This document shows positions 1 to 6,103 of a stretch of DNA of 15,276 nucleotides, one piece after another (positions within the stretch are counted from its first letter, which is position 1; every line of letters begins with the position of its first letter). Below the pieces are notes generated by a model. That model was not told the origin of the DNA. It saw nothing but the letters and a program-made list of their open reading frames with translations, and did not search any database. Location of the stretch: assembly GCA_020528935.1 (NCBI GenBank), contig JAJDFU010000411.1, forward strand, positions 1 through 15,276, given 5' to 3'. The position numbers and the translations under genes were made by a program. The stretch comes from Saprospiraceae bacterium. GTDB lineage: Bacteria; Bacteroidota; Bacteroidia; Chitinophagales; Saprospiraceae.

Positions 1-2061
1 CGAGGAAGGGGGCAGGGGAAGGGAGACCCGCGGCGGGTGGATGGTCGGCAGGGGGCGCAGGGTGTCGTGCAGCGCGGGTGGGGGGGAGGGCAACGCGTGG
101 ATCGGCGCGCGCAGTGCGTCCCACTGGCGGGGGTAAAAGCGTTGTCCGCCACTGCGGTCGCTGAGCAGCTGCAGGAGTTGGTGATCGGCTACCGTTTCGT
201 ACAGTTCCAGCTGAATGGGTTCTATGCTGAATTGCCCCTCGGCAGTAAAGGACTGCCCACTGTGGGTAGTTGCCGCCCGGTAGCGGTAGGCGCCCACGGG
301 TAGGGTGCCGGCATTGAGTATGTAGGCCCGGTCCTTTTTGTCGAAGGTGTACGAAAACTCGTCGCCGTTGTCCTGGACGAGAGACAGGGTGACGTCGGGT
401 TCGTTGATCAGCTCGTAGTTCTCATTGTACAACTCGGCGTTGAAATAGACGGTCTCATTCTCCTGAAAGATGGCCTTGAGCGGGCTCACCCGGAAGCGGC
501 GCTTGTCTTCCTTCAGGCTGACGTACTGTACGGTTTTGCCTACCAGCTCTTCGAACAGCTCGTGGGAATCGTTCTGCAAATAGTCGAACAACCGCCAGCG
601 CCAAAGCCCCTCGCCGCAGAACACGCCCGAGCGAATGCCGTCTTTTTCGCCCAGTACGAGCAGAGGGTAGCGGGTGTCGACCTTGCCGATGCGCTGATAC
701 AATACGGCCTGGGCCGAAGGCCTGATGGAATACTCGCCAAAGGGCACCGATACGGGAGTGAAGCTGGGCAGCATGCCCTTGAGGCCTTCACTGAGTGTGA
801 AAAAGGTAAAGCCCGGAGCTACCCGCGCCTGCACCGCGTTGGGTTCTGTGCCTGACAACTGGATGCGCACCAGGTCCTGTACGCGATTGAGGGCAGTGAT
901 GTCTGTCTGGGTGCCCACAATGAGCAGCCGCGGGATGTTTTCCCGCTGCAGCGCGTCGAAAATAGCGGCTGAATTGGGACTTTCTGCCGAGGGCAACTGA
1001 TGAAGTACGGCAAAGTCCACGTCCCGGAAGGTGCCGTTGAAATCCTCGGCATAGGACACCGTCACTTCGTAGTTTTTGTTGAGAAGCAGGGCCTGCCGCA
1101 GGGCGGTCACATCGGGATGCGGCGCAAGTGCCATGAGGGGTACCTGCTGGCGGGCATCCAGCACGTCGATGAAAAAATCCTTCCGGTTATTGGCCGTGCT
1201 GACTTCGCCGCTTACCGGGCTCAGCGCAACGCGATAGCGCTGCACACCGCTTTGTTTCGCTTCCAGCTCCACTTCCTCGGTGCGGAAAAAATCATTTCGG
1301 TCGATCTGTATCTGGCGCTGCTCCAGCAATCGACTGTCTCCGTCCTCGACCTGAAAGACGTTCAGGTTCACCGCATTGCCGGCGCAGGCTTTGGCAGCTA
1401 CATCCAGCTGCACGGTGAAGCGATCGCCCAGATAAGCAATGCGATTGTGGAACACCCGCTTGAGCACTACATCGCGCTTGGGCAGGGTATCCCCCAAAGC
1501 CACGGTAAATACGGGCACTCCGAGTTTTTCGACGGCGTAAAGGGGATTGCTGCCCATATTGTACAGGCCGTCGGTGGCCAGCACGACCGCCCCCAGGTTT
1601 TGATTGCTGTAGCGGCTGTAGAGTTCGTCCAGCAGGGCGGAGATGTCGGTTTTCTTATCGGAGAGGGTATCTGCCGGTCCGGGGCGCACCGATTCGCCAA
1701 AAGCGTAATAGGCCACCTCCTTTTCGGCCTTCAGATCATCCAGCCAATCTTGCACACCCTGCTGATAGGCCTTCCGTTGTTCGGCCTCCATTTCCGCAGC
1801 CACTGACTCGGAAGCGTCCTGGGCGTAGATCACGATCGGCTCCTGCGTGCTGGTCTCCCGGCGTTGCACCAGCGGTTCCAACAGGAGGAAGGCCAGCAGG
1901 GAAACAGCCAGAAACCGCAGGGCGGCCAGTAAGGGGTTCAGCCAGCCGGCCTTTTCGCGAAACGTGTGCTCCCGAAAGTACAGCGTGCCGGCATAAGCGG
2001 CACCCAGAAGCAGGCAAAGCCCTATAAACCAGGCCGGATACTGAAGTGTGATCTCTCCCAT
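1..2061 (-). CDS. Two-helix membrane protein with von Willebrand factor A-like region (C-terminus beyond window)
   Basis: An open frame of 687 codons runs from an ATG at 2061 to the left edge without a stop, so the C-terminus is missing. The N-terminus has two hydrophobic helices (about residues 9-29 and 43-64), the layout of BatA-like and other Bacteroidota VWA membrane proteins. The region after helix 2 begins a VWA-like fold: Asp82-Ala-Ser84-Glu-Ser86 fits the metal-binding DxSxS motif, and Thr163-Asp164-Gly165 lies where VWA domains carry a conserved Asp. The remaining 450 or so residues look like beta-rich extracytoplasmic domains. No Shine-Dalgarno is visible, which is usual in this phylum. 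The last 30 residues turn proline-rich where I would expect a closing membrane helix. The gene is divergent from the next one. The family is fairly clear; the exact role (aerotolerance, envelope or other) is unknown. Confidence 0.85.
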   Translation of the reverse strand, partial: MGEITLQYPAWFIGLCLLLGAAYAGTLYFREHTFREKAGWLNPLLAALRFLAVSLLAFLLLEPLVQRRETSTQEPIVIYAQDASESVAAEMEAEQRKAYQQGVQDWLDDLKAEKEVAYYAFGESVRPGPADTLSDKKTDISALLDELYSRYSNQNLGAVVLATDGLYNMGSNPLYAVEKLGVPVFTVALGDTLPKRDVVLKRVFHNRIAYLGDRFTVQLDVAAKACAGNAVNLNVFQVEDGDSRLLEQRQIQIDRNDFFRTEEVELEAKQSGVQRYRVALSPVSGEVSTANNRKDFFIDVLDARQQVPLMALAPHPDVTALRQALLLNKNYEVTVSYAEDFNGTFRDVDFAVLHQLPSAESPNSAAIFDALQRENIPRLLIVGTQTDITALNRVQDLVRIQLSGTEPNAVQARVAPGFTFFTLSEGLKGMLPSFTPVSVPFGEYSIRPSAQAVLYQRIGKVDTRYPLLVLGEKDGIRSGVFCGEGLWRWRLFDYLQNDSHELFEELVGKTVQYVSLKEDKRRFRVSPLKAIFQENETVYFNAELYNENYELINEPDVTLSLVQDNGDEFSYTFDKKDRAYILNAGTLPVGAYRYRAATTHSGQSFTAEGQFSIEPIQLELYETVADHQLLQLLSDRSGGQRFYPRQWDALRAPIHALPSPPPALHDTLRPLPTIHPPRVSLPLPPSS

Positions 2062-2098
2062 GTGTGGTGTTCAACGGATGCAATAATACCCAAAGCCG

Positions 2099-2117
2099 CC
2101 GGCAATCCCATTGCCGG
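2099..2117. repeat. Perfect 8+3+8 inverted repeat in the divergent intergenic region
   Basis: CCGGCAAT, CCC, ATTGCCGG form a perfect inverted repeat 38 bases upstream of the start codon of the minus-strand VWA-like gene. It could be an operator or an mRNA 5' hairpin for that gene. There is no T-run on either side, so it is not a good terminator. No regulator recognising it can be named. Confidence 0.4.
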
Positions 2118-2192
2118 ACCGCAGAAAAGCCGCTACCCCTCTGCGGATAAACCCCGGCTCGGGTTCCGCGGCTGTTAGCATTTTGTTAAGCC

Positions 2193-2217
2193 CGTGCGCC
2201 TTTGCCGCACGTTTCTT
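2193..2217 (+). other. Small hairpin with T-rich tail in the intergenic region
   Basis: CGTGCG (2193-2198) pairs with CGCACG (2206-2211) around a 7-base loop, followed by TTTCTT. The stem is short for an intrinsic terminator. It lies about 95 bases upstream of the gene at 2311, so it may be a weak terminator for incoming transcription or a 5' leader structure. The rest of 2062-2310 shows no gene; TACCTACG near 2250 is only a loose match to the Bacteroidota -7 box. Confidence 0.25.
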
Positions 2218-2310
2218 ATAATTCCAGGGCGATGGAAAACTGTCATCTTTCTACCTACGTTACAATAGTCCGCTAGGTTGTCATACGCGGTAAAAAAAAT
2301 AAAACGATCA

Positions 2311-3594
2311 ATGAAGAAGTCATTTCTCCTCGCCCTGGCCCTGCTGCTGGGGATGGCCGCCCAGGTAAAAGCAGCGTACATTCTGCTGCCCATGGATCCC
2401 GAAGAACAAAAGAATCACCTCAAAGCGTACGGCATCACCTACTGGGTGCTCGAAAACGGCGCCGAGGCCTGGTGGCTCCTCAATTACCAGGGCGGAAGCT
2501 TTGCCTTTCGGCACAACCCCATCTTCGAAAAAGAATGCCTCACGCGAGGGGTTACCTTCGAAGTGATCGCCGATGCTCAGTTCAACCGCATCCTGAAAGA
2601 GATCAGTGATCCCGAAGTGAACATGGAGGCCATGAAGCTGGAAAAAGCCCCCAAGATCGCGGTGTATACCCCCGAATTCAATCGAAAGGGCGAGAAGATC
2701 CAGCCCTGGGATGACGCCGTGACCCTGGTGCTCACCTACGCGGAGATTCCCTACGAGACCGTCTATGATACCGAGGTGCTGCAGGATGAATTGGTCCAGT
2801 ACGACTGGCTCCACCTGCACCACGAAGACTTTACCGGTCAGTTCGGGCGCTTCTACCGCTCGTACAACAACCAGCCCTGGTATCGCGAAAACGTGCGGCG
2901 CATGGAGGAACTCGCCCGCGAACACGGCTTCGAAAAGGTCTCGCAGCTCAAACTGGCTGTCGTGGAAAAGATTCGGGAATACGTCTTCGGCGGCGGCTTC
3001 ATGTTTGCCATGTGCTCGGCTACGGACACCTACGATATCGCCCTGGCAGCCAAGGGCATCGACATTTGCGCACAGATGTACGACGGCGACCCGGCCGACC
3101 CCCGGGCCCAGGAAAAACTCGACTTCAGCCGCACCTTCGCCTTTGAGAATTTTGAGCTCTCCCGCAACCCCCTGGAATACGAATACTCCAGTATCGACAA
3201 CAACATGGGGCGGAACGTCAATCCGGAGCAGGATTACTTCACACTGTTCGACTTCTCTGCCAAGTGGGATCCCGTGCCTACTATGCTCACCCAGTGCCAC
3301 ACCCGCACCGTAAAGGGCTTCATGGGGCAAACGACGGCCTTTCGCAATGCCTACGTGAAGTCCAGCGTACTGGTCATGGGCGAAAACAAACCCGCTCAGG
3401 AATCCCGCTATATCCACGGCAATTTTGGCGAGGGCTTCTGGACGTTCTACGGCGGGCACGATCCGGAAGACTACCGGCACTACGTACACGACCCGGAAAC
3501 CGACCTCAACCTGCACCCCAATTCGCCGGGCTACCGGCTCATCCTCAACAATGTCCTCTTTCCGGCCGCTCGCAAGAAGAAGCGAAAGACCTGA
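2311..3594 (+). CDS. Exported protein of the Bacteroidota family usually labelled 'asparagine synthetase B'
   Basis: The 427-residue product starts at the ATG at 2311, which gives a standard signal peptide (two Lys, hydrophobic core, cleavage about Ala21-Ala22). An in-frame TTG 33 bases upstream would spoil it. I recognise a highly conserved Bacteroidota family from blocks such as WDDAVTLVLTYAEIPY, His168-Leu-His170-His171-Glu172-Asp173 and GGGFMFAMCSATDTYDIAL (Cys235). Database entries often call it asparagine synthetase B. However, I see neither an N-terminal nucleophile Cys of a class II amidotransferase nor an ATP-pyrophosphatase P-loop, and the protein is exported. The Gly-rich strand leading to Cys235 loosely resembles the nucleophile elbow of class I amidotransferase-like folds; that is inference. 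No sugar, peptide or amide substrate can be assigned. It lies 48 bases upstream of the HtrA-like gene on the same strand and is probably co-transcribed with it. Confidence 0.9.
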   Translation: MKKSFLLALALLLGMAAQVKAAYILLPMDPEEQKNHLKAYGITYWVLENGAEAWWLLNYQGGSFAFRHNPIFEKECLTRGVTFEVIADAQFNRILKEISDPEVNMEAMKLEKAPKIAVYTPEFNRKGEKIQPWDDAVTLVLTYAEIPYETVYDTEVLQDELVQYDWLHLHHEDFTGQFGRFYRSYNNQPWYRENVRRMEELAREHGFEKVSQLKLAVVEKIREYVFGGGFMFAMCSATDTYDIALAAKGIDICAQMYDGDPADPRAQEKLDFSRTFAFENFELSRNPLEYEYSSIDNNMGRNVNPEQDYFTLFDFSAKWDPVPTMLTQCHTRTVKGFMGQTTAFRNAYVKSSVLVMGENKPAQESRYIHGNFGEGFWTFYGGHDPEDYRHYVHDPETDLNLHPNSPGYRLILNNVLFPAARKKKRKT

Positions 3595-3642
3595 TAGCTC
3601 GTTTTCATTGCCGCATCTTAAGTATCAACCCTTGCTGTGATC

Positions 3643-4794
3643 ATGAAATCCATCCTTCGCATTTTGCTTGGCCTCACCTTGCTCGGGCTCACCTTCTGGG
3701 CGGGCACCGCCTGGAGAAGCGCCGGTGAGGCGGACAGTACCGCCACGGCTGATGAACCGGAACTTGCCGAAGAGCAGCAGCCCGCTGAGTACGCGTCCCG
3801 CACCACCGCTCTGCGCCAGGAGCTCACCGAATCCGAACGCGCCACCATACGCCTCTTCGAAGAGGCCAAACCTTCCGTTTGCTTCATTACGGTGTTGCGG
3901 CGGCAGCGCGATTTCTTCACCATGAATGTCACCGAGGTGCCCCAAGGCAGCGGTTCGGGCTTCATTTGGGATAAAAAAGGCCACATCGTCACCAACTTTC
4001 ACGTGATCCGGGGCTCCAGCAGCGCGCGTGTCACCCTGGCCGACGGCTCCACCTGGGAGGCCCGAACCGTGGGCTACGCTCCCGAAAAGGATCTGGCCGT
4101 ATTGCGCATCGACGCGCCGGCCAGCCGCCTGCGCCCCATTAGGATCGGTAACTCCTACGACCTGCGCGTAGGGCAGAATGTGTACGCCATCGGCAACCCC
4201 TTCGGTCTGGACCACACCCTGACTACCGGCATCATAAGTGCGCTGGGCCGGGAGATCCAATCGCTGGCCGACATCGCCATCCGCGACGTCATCCAAACCG
4301 ATGCAGCCATCAATCCCGGCAATTCCGGTGGCCCCCTGCTCGACTCCTCCGGGCGCCTTATCGGCGTGAATACGGCCATCTATAGCCCCTCCGGTGCTTC
4401 CGCCTGCATCGGCTTCAGCATACCCGTAGACGCCGTGCGCTGGGTCATCCCCGACCTCATCGCTTACGGCAAGATCAAGCGCCCGGCCGTGGGCATTGAA
4501 CCCGCTCCCGGCAGTTGGTTGAAGCAACTCGAACTGGAAGGCGTGCTGGTCTTGCGCGTCGTACCCAACAGCGCCGCCGAAAAGGCCGGCATACGGCCCA
4601 CCATGCAGGATCGCTACGGCAACCTCGTCCTGGGCGATATCATCACGGAATTTGAGGGCGAGCCGATCCGCTCTCTGGACGACCTGTTCCTCACCCTGGA
4701 AAAATACGAACCGGGGGATGAGGTCGTCCTCCGCATCCTGCGCGACGAAGAGGAACTGGACGTGCCCGTTCGCCTGGAAGCCCCTCGCAATTAA
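3643..4794 (+). CDS. HtrA/DegS-type trypsin-like serine protease with one PDZ domain
   Basis: The 383-residue protein starts at the ATG at 3643; a GTG two codons upstream is less likely. It has an N-terminal hydrophobic segment (residues 4-24, membrane anchor or signal peptide) and a variable acidic linker to about residue 70. A chymotrypsin-fold protease domain follows with the full catalytic triad: His120 in TNFHVI, Asp150 in EKDLAVLRID, and Ser228 in GNSGGP. One PDZ domain (about 275-375) completes it. DegP usually has two PDZ domains and DegS one, so the layout is DegS-like: an envelope protease for misfolded proteins or for regulated cleavage. No sigma/anti-sigma pair is nearby, so a DegS signalling role is not shown. 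The gene follows the exported protein at 2311-3594 by 48 bases, and its stop overlaps the stop of the convergent gene at 4791. Confidence 0.95.
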   Translation: MKSILRILLGLTLLGLTFWAGTAWRSAGEADSTATADEPELAEEQQPAEYASRTTALRQELTESERATIRLFEEAKPSVCFITVLRRQRDFFTMNVTEVPQGSGSGFIWDKKGHIVTNFHVIRGSSSARVTLADGSTWEARTVGYAPEKDLAVLRIDAPASRLRPIRIGNSYDLRVGQNVYAIGNPFGLDHTLTTGIISALGREIQSLADIAIRDVIQTDAAINPGNSGGPLLDSSGRLIGVNTAIYSPSGASACIGFSIPVDAVRWVIPDLIAYGKIKRPAVGIEPAPGSWLKQLELEGVLVLRVVPNSAAEKAGIRPTMQDRYGNLVLGDIITEFEGEPIRSLDDLFLTLEKYEPGDEVVLRILRDEEELDVPVRLEAPRN

Positions 4795-5399
4795 GGTACC
4801 AGCCAGCACCCTTCCCATTGCCCGCTTTCCGTGCGGGTGTAAGCAGCTCGCCTGTGCCCCTGAGGATGGAGGTGGAGCAACTCCACCCGTCGTGCCCGAA
4901 ACACCAATACGGCAAAGTTTTCATAGGCCGCTTCGCTTTCCTCCGGGCTGATGTCGTTGCGCCACGCTTCGCTCAAGCCATCGCCCGGCCCTTCCAGTAC
5001 CGTGCCGGGCGCCAAACGCGCTGCATAGTTGAACCTCGACCGGGCCGGAACCGCTTTCCAGTAGCTATCTGCCACAGAATCCGCCACGTGCACCGTTACC
5101 TCACCGTTAACTCGAATCTGCAAATTCTTAACATATTCATAAAATAAAAGACTTGATTTTTTATTTTTTTCTAATTGTGCTACCTTTGAACTGCGAGCGT
5201 CGGTGAAAAGAATGAGAACATCGCGTTCCAGGGAAACGTCCCGGAGGATCACCGTTCGCACAGAACTACGCCCTCCGTCAACAGTGGCCAGCACAGGAGT
5301 GCGCAAGGGGCCTTTGCGGGTCTTTGCAGCCTTGTGCACCAAGCGCCAGCTGTAATGACGCCATTCTTCAAGATGGTTCCAAGGGCTCGAATTCGACAT
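4791..5399 (-). CDS. Pyridoxamine 5'-phosphate oxidase-like FMN-binding protein
   Basis: This 202-residue protein belongs to the split-barrel flavin-binding superfamily, closest in look to the Alr4036-type branch. Visible marks are RTVILR (residues 48-53) on the FMN-binding strand, TDARSSKVAQL (66-76) in the phosphate-binding loop, QIRVNGEVTVH (94-104), and a later W-x-x-x-P-x-x-S-R-x-x-Y block that PNPOx proteins share. The start at 5399 is preferred over an extension to 5486, because the extension would run into the repeat at 5456. Whether it oxidises pyridoxamine phosphate is not shown; many relatives are general flavin reductases. Residues of roughly 74-94 are encoded by a strikingly AT-rich patch (only 11 G/C in 5121-5180), unlike the rest of the gene. 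The gene converges on the HtrA-like gene with a four-base overlap. Confidence 0.92.
   Translation of the reverse strand: MSNSSPWNHLEEWRHYSWRLVHKAAKTRKGPLRTPVLATVDGGRSSVRTVILRDVSLERDVLILFTDARSSKVAQLEKNKKSSLLFYEYVKNLQIRVNGEVTVHVADSVADSYWKAVPARSRFNYAARLAPGTVLEGPGDGLSEAWRNDISPEESEAAYENFAVLVFRARRVELLHLHPQGHRRAAYTRTESGQWEGCWLVP
5181..5188 (+). promoter_or_regulatory. Possible -7 box (TACCTTTG), antisense inside the flavoprotein gene
   Basis: TACCTTTG matches the Bacteroidota -7 consensus TAnnTTTG exactly and sits at the edge of a very AT-rich patch (5121-5180). A TTTG at about 19-21 bases upstream is not evident, so it is unproven. If active, transcription would leave the flavoprotein gene antisense and run into the hairpin repeats starting at 5456. 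Confidence 0.25.
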
Positions 5400-5455
5400 A
5401 AACGATGTGGTTTTGGGCAGGATTCGGATCTGCCGGTAAATCACTGCAGAATTAA

Positions 5456-5501
5456 ATATGGGTTTTAGGTGTTTGAAGGGGAACACTGCGGTGTTCCTCT
5501 T
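5456..5501 (+). repeat. Repeat unit 1: conserved core plus hairpin (class 1)
   Basis: The core ATATGGGTTTTAGGTGTTT (5456-5474) is followed one base later by an 11-pair stem (5476-5486 with 5491-5501, one G-T pair) closed by the tetraloop TGCG. The inner arms are GGAACAC/GTGTTCC, as in unit 3. After the stem only CTCTTT follows, so it would terminate poorly compared with the other units. The ATG at 5458 opens a 31-codon frame (MGFRCLKGN...) that ends at the TAG inside the core of unit 2. Confidence 0.8.
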
Positions 5502-5515
5502 CTCTTTAACCCTCC

Positions 5516-5540
5516 CTCCGGCAATCGGAGAAAGATTTTT
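5516..5540 (+). terminator. Short hairpin with T5 just upstream of repeat unit 2
   Basis: CTCCG (5516-5520) pairs with CGGAG (5526-5530) around GCAAT; AAAGA and then TTTTT follow, ending where core 2 begins. The stem is short and the T-run is offset, so this is a weak terminator at best, or a 5' structure of unit 2. Confidence 0.3.
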
Positions 5541-5597
5541 ATATGGGTTTTAGGTGTTTATTTTGAAGGAGCGCGCAAACGCGCTCCTTCCTTTTTT
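5541..5597 (+). repeat. Repeat unit 2: conserved core plus strong terminator hairpin (class 2)
   Basis: The core (5541-5559) is identical to that of unit 1. A perfect 11-pair stem follows (GAAGGAGCGCG 5565-5575 with CGCGCTCCTTC 5580-5590), with loop CAAA and then six T (5592-5597): a textbook intrinsic terminator on the plus strand. The ATG at 5543 gives only seven codons (MGFRCLF) before TGA at 5564. Compared with unit 4, one stem pair is C-G here and T-A there. Confidence 0.85.
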
Positions 5598-5789
5598 GCA
5601 GCCGATTGTTTCCGCATCCATTGTCAAAAAACGCGAGGTTGAGCTGTTAGCTGGATTGCTGAATGTCAAAACCTCACGCGGTAGAAGGCAGATGGCAGTA
5701 AGACACGCTGACATCCCTATACCCGCTACCGGGAGGTCGGGCCCTCTGACCGCCTTCACTCTGCGAAATCGGCCATGCCCAACCACCTG

Positions 5790-5808
5790 ACGTTAAAAAC
5801 TTTAACGT
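5790..5808. repeat. 19-base palindrome (8+3+8)
   Basis: ACGTTAAA, AAC, TTTAACGT form a perfect inverted repeat between repeat units 2 and 3. The size and symmetry resemble an operator for a dimeric regulator. It has no T-run and lies about 80 bases upstream of core 3. I checked it against integron attC hallmarks; the flanking R-boxes do not fit well. Confidence 0.45.
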
Positions 5809-5847
5809 TTCGGGCAAGTGACCAGGCCCGAAGTCTGCGTCCTAATA

Positions 5848-5884
5848 GCAAAGATCGGAAGCAAAGGCTTCCGTTGCGATTTTC
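5848..5884 (+). terminator. Terminator-like hairpin upstream of repeat unit 3
   Basis: CGGAAGC (5856-5862) pairs with GCTTCCG (5867-5873) around AAAG. GCAA (5848-5851) can pair with TTGC (5874-5877) as an outer helix, with a 4-base bulge. A short T-run (about 5880-5883) follows. It ends just before core 3 and could be a terminator or part of a structured RNA. Confidence 0.4.
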
Positions 5885-5892
5885 AAGACTTA

Positions 5893-5947
5893 ATGGGTTT
5901 TAGGTGTTTTGTAGAGGGAACACCGAAAGTGTGTTCCCTCCTTTTTT
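5893..5947 (+). repeat. Repeat unit 3: conserved core plus terminator hairpin (class 1)
   Basis: The core ATGGGTTTTAGGTGTTTT starts at 5893; the two bases before the ATG differ slightly from the other copies. A perfect 10-pair stem (5914-5923 with 5931-5940, arms GAGGGAACAC/GTGTTCCCTC) can add a C-G pair closing a GAAA tetraloop, with one bulged T. Six T follow (5942-5947). The ATG at 5893 opens a 33-codon frame (MGFRCFVEG...) that reads through the hairpin and ends with TAA at 5992. Confidence 0.82.
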
Positions 5948-5977
5948 CCAATCGAAACCGTGATTGGTCTAAAGACC
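5948..5977 (+). other. Two adjacent small hairpins after repeat unit 3
   Basis: CCAATC (5948-5953) pairs with GATTGG (5962-5967), and overlapping it GGTCT (5966-5970) pairs with AGACC (5973-5977). These perfect short stems, with GCGGC/GCCGC near 6000-6014, suggest a structured RNA between terminator 3 and core 4. The stems are short, so chance is possible. Confidence 0.3.
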
Positions 5978-6045
5978 TGATATCCGAGCTGTAAGAATGC
6001 GGCTCCCCGCCGCTCCTCCAAAGCGCAAACGGTTTTCATGATTTA

Positions 6046-6103
6046 ATATGGGTTTTAGGTGTTTTTAAAGAAGGAGTGCGCAAACGCACTCCTTCCTTTT
6101 TTT
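6046..6103 (+). repeat. Repeat unit 4: conserved core plus strong terminator hairpin (class 2), abutting the reductase stop
   Basis: The core (6046-6064) is identical to units 1 and 2. A perfect 11-pair stem follows (GAAGGAGTGCG 6070-6080 with CGCACTCCTTC 6085-6095), with loop CAAA and seven T (6097-6103). The ATG at 6048 gives six codons (MGFRCF) and then TAA. The T-run touches the stop codon of the minus-strand aldo/keto reductase, so the same hairpin may also end that transcript, with a poorer T-run (TTT then A) in that direction. Confidence 0.85.

Larger units (their letters stand above)
5456..6103 (+). other. Gene-free region with four core-plus-hairpin repeat units
   Basis: No conserved protein-coding gene is visible between the flavoprotein start (5399) and the aldo/keto reductase stop (6103). 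The region holds four same-strand units (5456, 5541, 5893, 6046) consisting of a conserved core followed by a hairpin. Between them are further small hairpins and a 19-base palindrome. Unit spacing is irregular (85, 352 and 153 bases), which rules out a CRISPR array. The arrangement fits consecutive short transcripts each ending in an intrinsic terminator, or an insertion-prone site for a palindromic repeat family. The segment 5600-5780 has no strong motif beyond a weak imperfect inverted repeat (CGCGAGGTT near 5632 with AACCTCACGCG near 5670). Confidence 0.6.

Noticed and set aside
1000..1806. 268-codon plus-strand open frame opposite the VWA-like gene
   Set aside because: It lies entirely antisense to a long frame with recognisable membrane helices and VWA motifs; its own translation shows no family features and is typical of a GC-rich shadow frame.
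2320..3516. 398-codon minus-strand open frame
   Set aside because: It mirrors the strongly conserved exported protein on the plus strand and has a low-complexity Val/Gly/His-rich translation; a shadow.
3625..4818. 397-codon minus-strand open frame
   Set aside because: Antisense to the HtrA-like gene, whose catalytic triad is intact; the translation is Gly/Ala/Asp-rich shadow sequence.
5790..5820. Integron attC site
   Set aside because: The palindrome has GTTAAAA and TTTAAC, but paired R and L boxes in the right order and spacing are not present, and there is no integrase or cassette structure.
5456..6103. CRISPR array
   Set aside because: Only four repeats, spacing of 85, 352 and 153 bases, hairpins that differ between copies, and no cas genes in the window.
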